Shown: piece by piece, positions 35,379 through 48,062 of the stretch
Numbering within the stretch: the stretch's first letter is position 1
Layout of the letters: each line of letters starts with the position of its first letter
NCBI GenBank assembly: GCA_905183005.1
Contig: CAJJDO010000073.1
Location: forward strand, 372,001-436,000
Direction of reading: 5' to 3'
Length of the DNA stretch: 64,000 bases
From: Paramecium pentaurelia
Taxonomy: Eukaryota; Ciliophora; Oligohymenophorea; Peniculida; Parameciidae
Position numbers and translations under genes: made by a program
The notes under the pieces: generated by a model
Told to the model about the DNA's origin: nothing
Seen by the model: only the letters and a program-made list of their open reading frames with translations
Databases searched by the model: none

Positions 35379-36830
35379 CATTTACAAATAATTTTAGGAA
35401 TTTAATGTATTCTAATCAATAGAAAATTTTTGGGCAAGTTGATGGCGATCTTTTCATGGTAGATTCGATAAATTATTATACAATTAGTTTGCTTTTAATA
35501 TCATTATTTAAGCCTTTCCTAGTCACCTTTTAACATAAAATTTGACACCAGCTATCAGTGGTAATATTACTCCCTTGCCCTTTTATTATAATAACAATAT
35601 TAAGGATGAAACAAAAAATGGAAATTCTGATTGATACAATTATAGTTATGAATAATTTTAATAAAATATATATAAGAGTTATATTAAAAATCTTTAAAAG
35701 TAATTTTATCTTACTTATTATATCATTATTATCTGTTAAAGATATCTTTTCCTATCAATTTTTGCATAAGCACTACATTGATTAGAATGATTTCAATATT
35801 GGTTATTTATTTTGAAGCAATTAATAAGGTTTGTATGTTTTTGAATGCTTTTGATTCAAGAATTATTTTCTTCTTAATCAGATTTTTCAAATGAGATTAA
35901 AGAAGTTATTTTGTTATTTTGAGTAAATATGATATTTGTATTAAAGTTCTGAAAATTAGTATAAGATTTACTACAAAGGATTAGTTATATTAATTGAAAA
36001 TTAATATATAAAAATTATCCAGGCTTTCTTTTGGCTAAAGGTGAATCCTCAAATTTTAGACTTTATATGATAAAATATAACGTATATTGATTATTGAATG
36101 ATTACAATTATCTCTTATTAGTTTTATTTTTACATAGGATGAAAAATTGAGATAGAATATAAAATTTAAAAATATCTGGAAAATTCACTTATTTATGGTA
36201 TCTTACACTTCTTTACAAAATTATAATATATTTGTTATCAATATATATAGTACTCTTATCATTGTTTGTGTTTTATCAATTTTTAGCAAGATTTATCTTC
36301 TCATGTAAAGAAATTTGGTTGAAATCCATTTAATTCATATATGTATTAGTAGTTAATTAGAATAACATTTAGATTTTAACTATTCTCTTTAGAAATTATG
36401 ATTTTGAATTGTTGATAATATACAGAATGTAAAATGCTTGAGATATATTAATTGTAATATACATGGCTATTAGATAGTAATTATTTTCAGTTTGAATAAA
36501 TAAAAGCATTTTTAGAAAAGGATAATTGATCTTGCTTGAACTCTTAACATAGGCTATTTTTCTGAGATTACAATTTTAAATAATAATAATATAATTAAAT
36601 TTTCTTCCTTTGTATATATAAAAATATGTTGATGTTTTAGTTATCAATATTCAAGTCATCAAATTTATGAAATTGTTATATATAAGAAGGGTTAAAGTAT
36701 TTGTAAGTATTTTGATATAAAATTACAAGACTTTTATGAGGATGATTGTCAGAGAGAGTTTTCAATGAATTACTGATACTACTTAGTTTATTGTAATTAT
36801 ATAGTATTGAAGAAAGAGAAAAAAAAAATA
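35379..36830. other. Gene-poor region, possible decayed gene
   Basis: About 1.45 kb with TGA in all six frames. Some minus-strand pieces look protein-like (near 35790-36050: SLDNFYILIF, LKNLIKKKIILESKAF) but cannot be joined by normal introns. This may be the remains of another gene. No intact gene is supported. Confidence 0.4.
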
Positions 36831-37040
36831 TCAAATTTAACTTAGGTTAATGTTTCTACGTTAGATGATTGAATTGGTTTGGATGTTTAACTTAAATTTC
36901 TTTATTTTTTTGGACTGTTTATTTGAGACTTGTGACTTTTGAATTTTGAGCTGCTAAAAGAGCTATTTTAGCTCTACTTCTTGTTCAATTTATAGATATT
37001 CTGTCATTTCACTATCAAAAGATTCTTGTTTGCATTACAT
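36831..37040 (-). CDS. Small coiled-coil ORF, possibly a gene fragment
   Basis: 69 codons from ATG 37040 to TGA, starting MQCKQESFDSEMTEYLQIEQ and continuing VELKQLFQQLKIQKSQV. The Gln codons are mixed TAA/TAG/CAA, and the charged helical pattern is typical of real Paramecium proteins. There is no paralogue in the window and no domain. It may be the first exon of a larger gene or a relic, given the decayed stretch beside it. Confidence 0.35.
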
Positions 37041-37405
37041 TTGTTCGATGAGTATTTATTATTTATTTATATTTTTAAATAAATAAAAATCCTAATTAAT
37101 TTTATATAGTCATAAATTGAACTGGATTTAACTATCATATTGTATTTTGAATATTATATCATATATCAAAATTTGATAGTTATATTAAAAACTGAGATAA
37201 ATTTGGGTATTCAACTTTATTATGAATAGTTTTTTATTTTTTATATTGCAAATTCTTAGAAATAATTGAAAACAAGTAGTCTAATATATGAATCTAACTT
37301 TAAAAAATATTAAAATAGTTGATGGTTGATTATTTGATTTGTTTAGAATAATTCAAATATATATATATATATATTATTTAATTTAGAAATAATTAATTGA
37401 CATTA
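37041..37405. other. Intergenic, AT-rich
   Basis: 365 bp with an (AT)n run near 37356-37373. No gene-like sequence seen. Confidence 0.45.
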
Positions 37406-38786
37406 ATGTAGTATTAACAGTTCTCAGAGAGTGAATAATAACAAAGTACATTAAATTTAGGATTATTTTATTTATTTTACAATTCTGGTAGTGGGAGTGT
37501 TAAAGCTAATCAATTTAGTGTATTGGATGTAATAGTTGATTAATAATTTAGTGTGCAGATATCACTTTAATTATTGATAGTAAAGAAGTACAAATCTCAT
37601 TCTTCAGCATTTAAAATGTACCTTCTAGAAATTAGGGTTATAATAAATTAAAGTAAGATTTAAGATCAAGTACTTATTTTTATAATTCAGATAATAAATA
37701 AATTCCAATAATCATAGCAGGAGGAGATGGTTCCATGATGTGGGTGATTGAGTAAATGATACAATAGAAAATTGATATTAATCAAATAGTTATTATTCCA
37801 TTACCTTGCGGAACAGGAAATGATTTTTCAAACGCATTAGGTAGTCTAACTATATTTAATCAAAGGATGGGATACTGATATACCAGGAAATATGTTAGAA
37901 AATGACTATCGTATCTTAAAATAATATATAAGATCATGGTAGAAAGGTCATCAATGTTTTTTTGATATTTGGGATATTACTATCTAAACTTAATAGGATG
38001 GATATTTTTAAGAAATAAAGAAAAACGATAAGGGTTATACTAAATAAAGCATCAAAGATTTAGATGGGATGAATACTAATATTTTAGAAAAGAAAATGTC
38101 CAACTATTTTAGTATTGGAGTAGATGCAAGGATTGGATATGGATTTGATAAGAATAGAACAACTAATAGACATCTTAATAAAATTTGTTATTGTTTATAA
38201 GGAATATAAAAAATGTTCTTGAAAAATCCAAGATTAAATTAAGTTGTTGAATTTGTTGAACATTTTGTATTTATTGAATATAAATCATTTAGAATCATAA
38301 AGAATAAAAGACATTATTTAAAACTGTTAATTGTTAAGATAAAAATGCTTTAACTGTTCCTGGCAATCCTGCAACATTAGTATGTTTGAATATCAATTCA
38401 TATGCTGCTGGAATTACAGATATTTGGAAAAATGGCAAAACTCCATAAGAATTTTTACAAAAGAATAAATTATATTCTGAAAAAACTTCATTCTCTGATG
38501 GATTATTAGAATTTATATCATTTGATTCTATTGCAGGAATTGGATCTGAAAGGTTAAATCTTATTTATGAATCTTAATTAGAGTATTGGCTGGTAATGCT
38601 ACAAGATTGGCTTAAACTAGTGGACCTTTACTTATTAAATTTTAAGAATCAAATAATAACAATACTGTAAATAGTTACATTTAAATTGATGGTTAATATT
38701 TTTGTATTGTCAATCCTTTGAGTGTTGAAATTTAATCATGTAGACAATTACCTCAAGGAAAGATAAGAATTTTATTGAAGGATTGA
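37406..38786 (+). CDS. Diacylglycerol kinase
   Basis: 425 aa; introns 37529-37551 (23 bp), 37841-37865 (25 bp), 38267-38292 (26 bp) and 38553-38581 (29 bp). Catalytic domain: FYNSGSGSVKANQ, the nucleotide loop IIIAGGDGSMMW and LPCGTGNDFSNALGW. Accessory domain: MSNYFSIGVDARIGYGFD, VPGNPATLVCLNINSYAAG, FSDGLLEFISFDSIAG, VLAGNATRLAQ. It phosphorylates diacylglycerol to phosphatidic acid. There are no C1 domains or EF-hands, so this is the short catalytic form common in protists. Converges on the next gene, 44 bp apart. Confidence 0.93.
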
Positions 38787-38830
38787 AGAAATTTACAAAA
38801 ATATTTGTAATTAGAATTATAAAATTAAAG

Positions 38831-40230
38831 TCATGATTTACTGAATGGACTAACAAGATAAGATCGTTATTTTATATTAAAAGAGTTTCCTGTTTTTGTA
38901 GATTCTTTATCTCTTGAAGATTGCTGTTAGTTTTTACTTAACTCTAAGTGAATACTAGGTTAATGACTATGTGAAGTCTTAGAAACCTTCCTTATCTAAC
39001 TACATATTAGATTTTCTCTTTTTTACAACATCTTTTCAATATTTTCTGTTGTAATATCTTTGTCTAGCATTTCCTATTAATATTCTAGAACTTCATGTGC
39101 ATATTAATTGAGACAATCATCAAAATGATCATCCAAACTTTAAGGAGAAGAAAAATGCTTCCTTAATTTAATAGATTCAGTGCTTTAAGGTATCTAAGGA
39201 ATTTCAGGTATTTCAAACATTTTTTACATTTAATTCTTACTTGAATAATTGAATATGTATTTTGTTCTATTAAAATCTTCAGCAAATGCTATAGTTTTTT
39301 ATGAAACAATCAATTTTTGTTGATTTTTTCTCAAATTCATAGAGAAATCATTATTTTAATCAATAATTTTTAACATTTATTCACTTTATTCTTAAATATT
39401 ATCATAAATATGAATATTATGTTATAATTCTTTATGATTTACATTTTAAGTCTCCTTTTTTTATTTATAAAGATCACTCAATAATTTTTCCTTTACTTTA
39501 AAATCATCAGTTCTAAGTTAATTAAAAACATGTAGTCTATTAAATAAATCATGATCATCTAATTTTTTATTTTGATTAATCTCATTAAATAATTCAATAT
39601 ATTTCATTCCTTTAGTCTTAAGATATTTAATAGGTTGATTTCTTTTACTAATTAAATCTAATTTTGCCATAGTAATTTTTTCTTTAAAATTAGGATCACT
39701 ACTACTGAAACTATATTTTTAATTAAGTTCTCTATAAAATTATTGTAAATGAGCTATTTTGTTTTTAAAATCATTTTTTAATTTCATTTCATTCTTTTCT
39801 ATTTCTTTTTATATTGCATCATTATCTTAATCTAAATGCAATTAATTAATATCAGCTATTGTATCTTTATTTTCATAAAACATTTCTAATCCAATATTTT
39901 ACCATCCATTTATTCTTTTCTACATTAATATAATTAATAATATTACTTCTTTGTTCTCTTTAGGTCGCAATATCCTACACTTACTAGGGCCATCTTGTTT
40001 AATTGTAGTATCCCATTTACAAATTCTTCTTTAAGTAAATCTTAAAGCAGTATCCTTATCACATCTCTTCATCTTTAATTAAAATTACATTTTTGATTAG
40101 ATGTAGAAATGTTGCAGCTTTTGTTGGAGACACATATAAATCTCTTCTTTATACACCACCTAACTTTTAACAATACTTAAAATATGGTATCTCACTTAGT
40201 AAATTCAATTCATACCTCTTCTTTTTATAT
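38831..40230 (-). CDS. Hypothetical helical protein, 5' end unresolved
   Basis: The frame runs from TGA 38831 to beyond ATG 40072. A better N-terminus comes from an upstream frame (RYELNLLSEIPYFKYCQKLG, YVSPTKAATFLHLI) joined by a 22-bp intron (40041-40062), giving KDEEIFTQRRICKW. I found no ATG for it, so the start near 40230 is approximate. A 27-bp candidate intron (39920-39946) keeps the frame. The body is charged and helical (MKLKNDFKNKIAHLQQFYRE). The C-terminus holds EIPEIPQIPQSTESI and a Ser-rich tail. No known domain. Confidence 0.6.
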
Positions 40231-40312
40231 TTATTACATAATAAATAAAATATAATAAAATTGAAAATAAGAATTTATTTTATAATATAACATTTTAATT
40301 ACAAATTCAATT

Positions 40313-41567
40313 TCATTCAACAATTTATCTTGCTTTTTCTAATTCCAATAGTCTTTCAAACATTTTAAATCTCAAAAATCCATAATCAATATATTCAAAA
40401 TTCAATGAATTCTTTTCATGAGCAAGTAAAACACTCCACCAAACCCAATTTAAATTGGATATCATTTGCAATCTTCTAATTCTTCTCTTTAAATAAGATA
40501 CAGATTAAAAAAATTCATTAATCTACTTTTCATTCATTCTTTATATTAAAATCTATTTAATCAAACTGATAAAGGTGTTTAATTCATCTTTATTTTTATT
40601 TGTTTTTTATGTGATGAGACTAATAATTTAATTAATCTCATTTTCTTAACAAAACTAATGAATTAGATAACATAAAGCTAAAAAGTGAGCTTAAATAGGA
40701 GCAGTATCAAAGTTTTCATCAACTAACACATAATATGGTTCATCTTCATATTAATAGTTGATGGCTGATTCATTAAGAAAATTGGCAATATCATATGAGG
40801 GATAATTGTAAGAACAATATTCAAAATCAATAAAGACTATTTCTTTGTCTTTTTTTGTGGTACTAAATATATTTAATTAATTTAAATCATTATGACAAAA
40901 TTTTAACTACAAGTTATTATTAAATATAATTACTTCTTCATTATTCTCTTTTTAAATCATCTCTTATAAATATTTAAATTCTTCATCATTATTTAAGAAT
41001 TATTCAATATTTTCTAATTGTTTGAGCTCAACATCTGTAAATAATTCTCTTTTTTCAATTTTCCTCATTACATTATTTTTCATATTCTTTGATAAGGTTT
41101 TGGTAAGAATTAAAGAAGTACCATTATTAGGAATGGGTATTTCCATTTAATGAAATTTTTATAAGACTCCCATGGATTTGAATTGAAATAAAGATGAGCC
41201 CATCTTTTCATTTGTTGGATGCACACCATTAGTAACGAATTCTTCCATTCTCCATATATCACCACATTATAATTATTTAGGTCCTAACTCTAAATCAGAA
41301 ATAGTTTTAAAAACTATTCTTTCTTATTTGGAATCTACAAATCCTTCTGCATTTCCAAATCTATTATTAAAAGTTATTATACTCTCTAAACACAATAGTT
41401 TTGGGTAAGATTTCTTCTTGAGTCTCAACCTTATAGGTAATATTGGTCAATCCAGCTAGTCTTGTTATTTAGATTTTTGATGGATTGATTGATTGCCAAG
41501 ATGTGAATTCATCTGCAATTATATGTTTAATTGCATATTCAGTGAGATGTGTACTTCTTGAATTCAT
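40313..41567 (-). CDS. Choline/ethanolamine kinase
   Basis: 410 aa; one 22-bp intron (41361-41382), which joins KTIVFRE to FGNAEGF. Kinase core: TRLAGLTNITYKV, GDIWRMEEFV, the Brenner-type motif FCHNDLNQLNIF (family HNDxxxxN), then VFIDFEYCSYNYPSYDIANF, which is the choline kinase signature IDFEY..YN...DI. It phosphorylates choline or ethanolamine with ATP as the first step of the Kennedy pathway. Catalytic Asp and Asn are intact. The C-terminus (RRLQMISNLNWVWWSVLLAH) fits the family. Which base it prefers cannot be told. Confidence 0.92.
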
Positions 41568-41789
41568 TATATAAAATATGTGTTTTGAAAATCAATATTC
41601 CAGGTATACAAAGGCACAATATTGTTGTAATTTTCAGACGTGATTAATCCAAATTTGACGTGGAATTTATATTGCTAATTTATTTACAATTATTTTTATG
41701 TAAACAATTTTAAATTTTTATAATAATTCTTATATTTCTAAATGTATATACTATAATTAGAGATTCTTTAAAGTGAAATATATATAATT

Positions 41790-42278
41790 ATGAAGTAATC
41801 ACTCTAACAAATACAAAAGAAATAGATAATATTTAGAGAGAATAAAAGAAAATTAAATGTTAGGATTTAATAAGAGTTTGCTATCATTATGTTTGTATAT
41901 TAAGAAGGCTATAAAGGATATTATGATAATAAGTAATTCTTAGATTAATAGACTAATAAATAAGCAGATATATTAAATAAAAATTATAGGGAAAAATATA
42001 CTAATATTTTACAGATCAAAAAGAGGAAAGCTTAGTAGATCACTATTAAAAGTAAGATGTATAAAAGTTCTTATATTAAAAATAACTAAATATATAGATA
42101 AATTGAATAAATTAAAATGATGAAAGCTGAATCAAACAAAATAATCTTAACCGTTTGTAATCTAAATATAAATTATAATAATAGGAATAATAAATTTCGA
42201 AGTATTAATAGTATCAAAATAGCTAGTATCCATACATTAATCCTAGTTTTATAATATTAATTTAAATACTTTAATTGA
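41790..42278 (+). CDS. Uncertain small Gln/Lys-rich gene
   Basis: A 162-codon frame is open from ATG 41790, starting MKQSLQQIQKKQIIFRENKR, with EGYKGYYDNKQFLDQQTN and a basic middle. In the last ~150 bp another frame (NNLNRLQSKYKLQQQEQQ) looks more protein-like, which suggests an intron I could not place. No domain. Treat as a probable gene with an unsettled structure. Confidence 0.4.
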
Positions 42279-42738
42279 CAAGAAAAAAAAAAATTAAACT
42301 TATTTAATTAAATTATTTTAAACTTCATTTTCTAGTGTTTGAAATTGATCTTTTACCATAATTAGAATTCAAAATCTTTTAATAAATGATATATATTGAA
42401 TTATACATGAATATAGATATTTAGAACTAATTAAAACAAACATATATTATAAAATTTAAATAGATTAATATTGATTAGGATTTAACATTTTTTAGTTTAA
42501 CTTATAAAATTTGAAAAATACTTTATTCATGAATATTAATATTCTATATTTTCACTAAATAAATAAATGTAGATAGTAAATTTCAAGTTAATGATTAATC
42601 CGAATTATTAATTTTTATTTTATTATAAAACCTCAATATCTTCCTAATGCTTCCATTTACATAATTTCCTCAATTCTTCTAATGTATTGTAAAATTATTA
42701 TATTAGACTCTTAAACTTACAATTATCCATACTCATAT
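42279..42738. other. Intergenic, AT-rich
   Basis: 460 bp between same-strand genes; nothing gene-like recognised, although the 3' end of the preceding gene may extend here. Confidence 0.4.
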
Positions 42739-43314
42739 ATGGAGCAATTCAACTAATTTCAACAATATTTCTACATCAATAATTACCTGTTCTAAAACAA
42801 TCAGTAAGCTTAATCAACTAACCTACTTTTTGAAGGTTATAAACAACCTACTTCAATTATCAAACAAGAAAATTCTGTAATATAGGAACAATGCCTTATA
42901 CAATAGTCTAATTTTGAACCAGTAGAAATTGTGAAAAACCTTGAAAACATTAAATCACCCATACTCTTGAAAAAAAGACCTAAATTATAGTTATCCAATA
43001 ATAAGGGCAAAGGAAATAAATCAACAAAAAGAAAGTTATATAACATAGGTAATATTTTTAATTTGATTTTTTTAGGACATTGGACAACTAAGGAGCATAA
43101 TTTGTATTTAAGCTTTAGAGAAAAAAACAAAGAGATTATGTTAGATTCAGACCTCAAGAAATAGAACAAAATATTTAAATAAATGTCTAATTTTATAAAG
43201 ACTAGATAACCCAGTCAATGTAGATCTCATCATCAAAAGTTTGGCCCTAATAATTCAACCTCAAACAATACATCCAATTTTATAGAATGCTAAAATTTTG
43301 GAAATCATGAATGA
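42739..43314 (+). CDS. Myb-related (SHAQKY-like) DNA-binding protein
   Basis: 182 aa; one 27-bp intron (43049-43075), which rebuilds NIGHWTTKEHNLYLSF. One Myb/SANT repeat lies at residues ~105-160: GHWTTKEHNLYLSF, FKQMSNFIKTRQPSQCRSHH, QKF. The last part R-x(3)-QCRSHHQKF corresponds to the SHAQKYF motif of plant and protist single-repeat Myb factors. The N-terminus is Asn/Gln-rich, then basic (KKRPKLQLSNNKGKGNK). A nuclear transcription factor by family. The spurious minus-strand open frame here is a shadow. Confidence 0.83.
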
Positions 43315-43507
43315 CATTATAAGTAATAAACAATTGAATTTGTTTTTAATTTAAATATCTATATTTTTCATGCTTATATAAATTTTTTAGTATAAAAATT
43401 ATTAGAACATATATAACATATTTTTAAGATCTCAACTAAACTTTAAAATGATACTCTAATACTAATATTAATATAATAATATTTAAACATTTATATAATA
43501 ATTTATA

Positions 43508-45080
43508 ATGGCAGACAGCTTTAATTCGAGTGGATAATTTTATAATTATGTTGGAACAGCAGGTACAGCTGACTTTTTACCAGGATCAGGTTAAGAGCAA
43601 TAGTAAAGAAATTTATATAATATTTTAGATTGAGTTTCGGTAGGAATTATTTAGTTTACAATGATTAACAAGCAGGGAGTTTTTAGAATAATTTTCATCA
43701 ATCTTAATTGATAGATTCTGAAGTAAAAAATAGTCTGGATTAATTTTTTGAAATGAAAATAGAGGATGTTAGATTAGACAATTTATTAATTCAGGAAGAG
43801 TCTTCAAATTAATCAAAATAGAAATAATCTATACACTCAGATATGAATAGCAGATCACAATATTCTGGAGATCAAGATTTTCGATTAGGTTATAAATTAT
43901 CTATATTATATATAGAATCAGCAGAATAAATTAATAGTAAGTTTAAACCTGAAGTTAAAATGCTCATCCCTTAAAATTAGGGTAAAAGCATATATCGAGA
44001 CAAGATTGATTCTTTATTAGAGAAAAGAACATCAAATAATAATTCAGTATCTCCTTCAATAACTCCAAGATCATCAAAGAGTCAATAGAAATTAGAGAGA
44101 AAGCGATCCTAAAATTTATAAAATGAGACTTCAAATGAATTGACAGATCCTACATAATTAAAATTGGCAAAAAATAGGGAATCTGCAAAAAACTCTAGAG
44201 AAAGAAAAAAAATATATTAATAATTGCTAGAGAAATAGGTGTAAGAATTATAATAAGAGAATGAGAAATTAAAGGATATTTGCAAGAATCAAGCCTAATC
44301 TATGGAAATAGTGAACAAAAAAACATAAAAAGTACTTAAATTATTTAATTATATATAGTTTTAATTATTTTTAGAATAATAACAATAGATGTTTGAAAAA
44401 TTGGAATTATGTATAATAAAAAAAGCTAGTTTTGATGAAATTGGAATAATAATGGATGCATTAAGATATAGAATATAATCAAATTCTTAAGAAAGAAATG
44501 ATACTGCAAGAGTATATTTTGATAGTATAGCTGAAATAATGTTACCTATGTAGGTGAAATATTTATTATATGCATGTTAAAATTCGAAAGATATGTTTGC
44601 GAATACTGACCAGTATGATATATTTTGTTATTTTATATTAATAGAGATTACAGTGAATGGTTAAAGGAAGGTTTTGAAAGTACGAATGTTAAATTTGAGA
44701 ATTTCACCAAACTTAAGAAATTTTAGACAAAGGTTTAATTATTAAAATAAAATATTTCTAAGTACTATATTAATTCATTTATTAAGTTCTTTAGATAAAA
44801 TTAAAAACGAAATAAAGTCTATCTAAGATCAAGCTTCTAAAATGGATTAAGTTTGGGATTCATTGAAATCAATATTGAATCCACTCTAATTAGGTACTTT
44901 GATGTGTTCTCTTTATCATGTAATAGTGTTAGAAATGATTAGAATCTTTATAGAAATGAATTATAAACAAGCACATTATTTGCTTAATTAAAGAACTCAT
45001 AAGCTGAAGAAGATGATTTTTCATTTAAAATAGAGGAGGAAATAAATTATGGAACTAATAAAATGGTTAAAAGGTGTTGA
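43508..45080 (+). CDS. bZIP transcription factor with long C-terminal domain
   Basis: 470 aa; introns 43603-43628, 43889-43915, 44332-44358, 44613-44644, 44762-44786 and 44920-44942. The basic region LKLAKNRESAKNSRERKK has the N-x(3)-S-A-x(2)-S-R signature, followed by a leucine zipper (QLLEKQVQELQQENEKLKDI). A ~220-residue C-terminal domain follows (FDEIGIIMDALRYR, SEWLKEGFES, KMDQVWDSLKSILNPLQLG), resembling the DOG-like/TGA-factor partner region of ciliate bZIPs. Two of the introns are 27 bp without an in-frame stop, so those exons could be retained; the total length is consistent either way. Confidence 0.85.
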
Positions 45081-45137
45081 GAATTATTAAACTTATATAT
45101 ATATAAAATTATTATTTTGTTTCAGTGAATTTTGAGA

Positions 45138-47002
45138 ATGGCTGATTAAAAAATAGTTTCTATCTTTGATTTTGGAAAAACTAGAAATAAATTTTGGTAA
45201 CCTTGTGATAAATCTGTCTTAGATGTACATATAATGAATAATATTATATAAGTCTTAATCTTTTTTGATCGAATAAGAATTCTTGACAGCAGGGAAGTTA
45301 ATGGTCAAACCAATATTCATTGTGCTTGGATTAGAATATATTTACAAAGTTACTGTTGATAGATTAAAATGTGCTCCACTTGCAACTATGCATTTCACTT
45401 TAATTGATCCTGGAGCTGATCATATGGTTTAATTGAATTCTGATGAACAATAATTTGGATTTAAATTAACATTTCAAACAAAAACATTGGATATATTTCT
45501 ATCTGATAAATTATTGTATGATCAATGGAAGCAACATTTCAGAAGAGTTTGTTTATTAGAGAATTTTCATGATGCTTTCATAGTTTCAAAATTAATAGGA
45601 AAAGGAAGTTTTGCTAAAGTCTATTTGGCAACAAGAAAGGAGAATAATTAATAATATGCTATCAAAGCATTTAGCAAGTCCTTTATGTAATAATAGCATA
45701 AAGGAATTGAGAGTTTATTAAATGAAATGCAAGTGATGAGAAAATTAAATCATCAAAACATAGTCAAGTTGCATGAAGTACATGAAACAACCAATTCCAT
45801 TTATTTTGTTGTTGACATAGTAAGTGGAGGTGAATTGCTATAAAGAGTCAGAGAAACAGGTTTTCAATTCAGTAATTATTAGGCTTTCTGCCAGCTGAAA
45901 CCCTTTAGAAATTGGCTTATAATTTATTATCAGCATTAAATCATATACATCAATTCTAAATTGCACATAGAGACTTGAAACCTGAAAATTTGTTATTACG
46001 TTCAAATGAAAATAATCATGATTTAATATTAGCAGATTTTGGTTTGGCTGCAAAACTAACTGATGAAAATATATTATTTAAAAGATGTGGAACTCCAGGA
46101 TTTGTAGCACCTGAAATCTTAGATTATGTAGATGGCTAATAATTTTATGATGAAAAATGTGATGTTTTTAGTGCTGGTGTAATACTGTATCTCTTGATAG
46201 TAAATATTAATTATAATTATGTAGACAGGAGGATAACCATTTACTGGAAAAGATTAAAAAGCAATTTTAAAAGCAAATAAAGATTGTTAAATAGATTTTG
46301 ATGATTCTCTTTTTAAATCAGCTCCAATTTAAATGTAAGATTTAATTAGATCAATGTTATAAAAGAAACCATCTTATAGATTGAGTTCAAATGAAGTATT
46401 AATATTATTAATTATAGTGTTTAAGACATCCATATTTCAAAGAATTAGTAAAATAATAATAAATTAAGTAAGAAAAATACTAAAGCAATTTATCAGAATA
46501 TAATTAATAATTCAAGAATAATGTAAAAGTGGGTTCAATAGATATGACATTAGAATAAAGATAACCAGCATTTACTGGTAATCTAAACTCTATTGAATCT
46601 ATTTCCTGTGTTTCAAATGGATCATTTGCTAAATTAGAAATGAAAGCACCTTCTGTTGTTGGAGCTTCAAAATTTAGTTAATACAGTTCTCGGTTGAATA
46701 GATTAGGTTCTAGAGATATATCTGGTATTATTAATATTTAATTTTTAGATATTCCTAATACATAATTATAAAAGACAGAATCAAAAAAACATATAGATTT
46801 ACATAGAATAGCAATTCAAAATTCACATAGAAAATAAATAATAGATTAATTTGAAGATTAACCTGTACATTAAGAAAATTCAGATGTCTCTGATATGGTC
46901 AGGTTATATAATTCAACAAGATAAATTAGAATTCCTGAAAATTTATCTTAATTCTCATAAACAAACAAATAAGTATCTACTCCAACTAATAAGAATTCTT
47001 GA
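45138..47002 (+). CDS. CAMK-like Ser/Thr kinase with PH-like N-terminus
   Basis: 588 aa; introns 45225-45252, 45860-45882, 46200-46224 and 46396-46417. Residues ~30-125 look like a PH-type barrel (LTAGKLMVKPIFIVLGLEYI, MHFTLIDPGAD, WKQHFRRVCLL). Kinase domain: IGKGSFAKVYLA, YAIKAF, HRDLKPENLLL, DFGLAAKL, RCGTPGFVAPEIL and CDVFSAGVILYLL. The activation segment and lobes match CAMK-group kinases. A long Ser/Gln-rich tail of about 190 residues has no domain. Regulation by lipid or protein through the PH-like part is inference. 58 bp after the bZIP gene, same strand. Confidence 0.88.
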
Positions 47003-47033
47003 ATTTTGTTATTAATCATTTACAATAAGTATA

Positions 47034-47655
47034 TCATTATTATTTTTATCTTAAATATTTTTCTATTATTTCAGTAAATAGCATTTATATTCCTTCTCCA
47101 GTCTTTGCAGAGGTCTCATAAAATACAAAATCTCTTTATTTTGAATATCTCTTAGCTTCATCTTTAAATACTTCTCTCTCTTCAATTAAATCACTTTTGT
47201 TCCCTGCCATTCCAATACACAAATCTAAACTACTTACATTATATCAAATATACTACTACATCTCTCAAGTAATTCTTATTCCCAATAATAAATCTATTCA
47301 AATGCCTTTCTACTTGTAATACTATACACTAAAATTGCTACATTAGCATCTCTATAACATAATTATGCCAATGATCTATAGCGTTCACCTCCTGCTGTAT
47401 CCCAGATATGTAATTTTAATACTTATCCCTTAATTATAATCTATGCACTCTAATATGCAACACCTAGAGTTGTTTATTCTTTTTCTGATAGCTAAATCAA
47501 TTAGAAAATATTACAGTATCAAAACAAAACTTCTAAATAAGACTTGTCTTACCAACTCCACTATCTCCTAAAATTACTATTTTAATATTTTTCTATTCTT
47601 ATTTCAATTATAGTTATTAATCCTTTATATTTGTTTTCTTATCTTCACAACACAT
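47034..47655 (-). CDS. Atypical Rab-family small GTPase
   Basis: 189 aa; introns 47225-47253 (29 bp) and 47492-47514 (23 bp). P-loop GDSGVGKTS, switch I with TTLGVAY, switch II WDTAGGERYRSL, base recognition GNKSDL and TSAK. Two oddities: the switch II Gln needed for GTP hydrolysis is Gly (DTAGGE), and the protein ends EKYLRQKQQ with no C-terminal Cys for prenylation. Instead the N-terminus is MCCEDKK, a possible acylation site. Intron 1 could also be 32 or 35 bp with the same frame. Convergent with the kinase gene, 31 bp apart. Confidence 0.87.
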
Positions 47656-48062
47656 TTATATTTTAATTATGTAAATTTTAGATAATTCAGCTTTCGCTCT
47701 CAAAAACTAGATTTCATTAATCATAAGTAAATAAAATCCTAGTATTCAAAAAAAAATGATAAAATGATACAAAATTGTAAATAATATTGTTTATATTAGA
47801 GTCATAACTTTCTTAAAAAAAAAGGATTAAAATTATTAGAAGTAATAATTAATTAAACTGGATAATATAATATAATCTAAATTCTTAAAATAACTGATAG
47901 AATGATTAAAGTTATTTTATAATATAAATAATCAAAAATTTGATATATATATTGAATTTATTAATTCTTATATACAATATACAATAATATAATAAGTTAC
48001 TTTATTTAAATAATGAATCATAATTTATTTATATATTATTCACTGAGTCAATCAAATTTTAT
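47656..48062. other. Intergenic, AT-rich
   Basis: 407 bp between a gene start and a gene end, both on the minus strand. No feature recognised. Confidence 0.5.
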
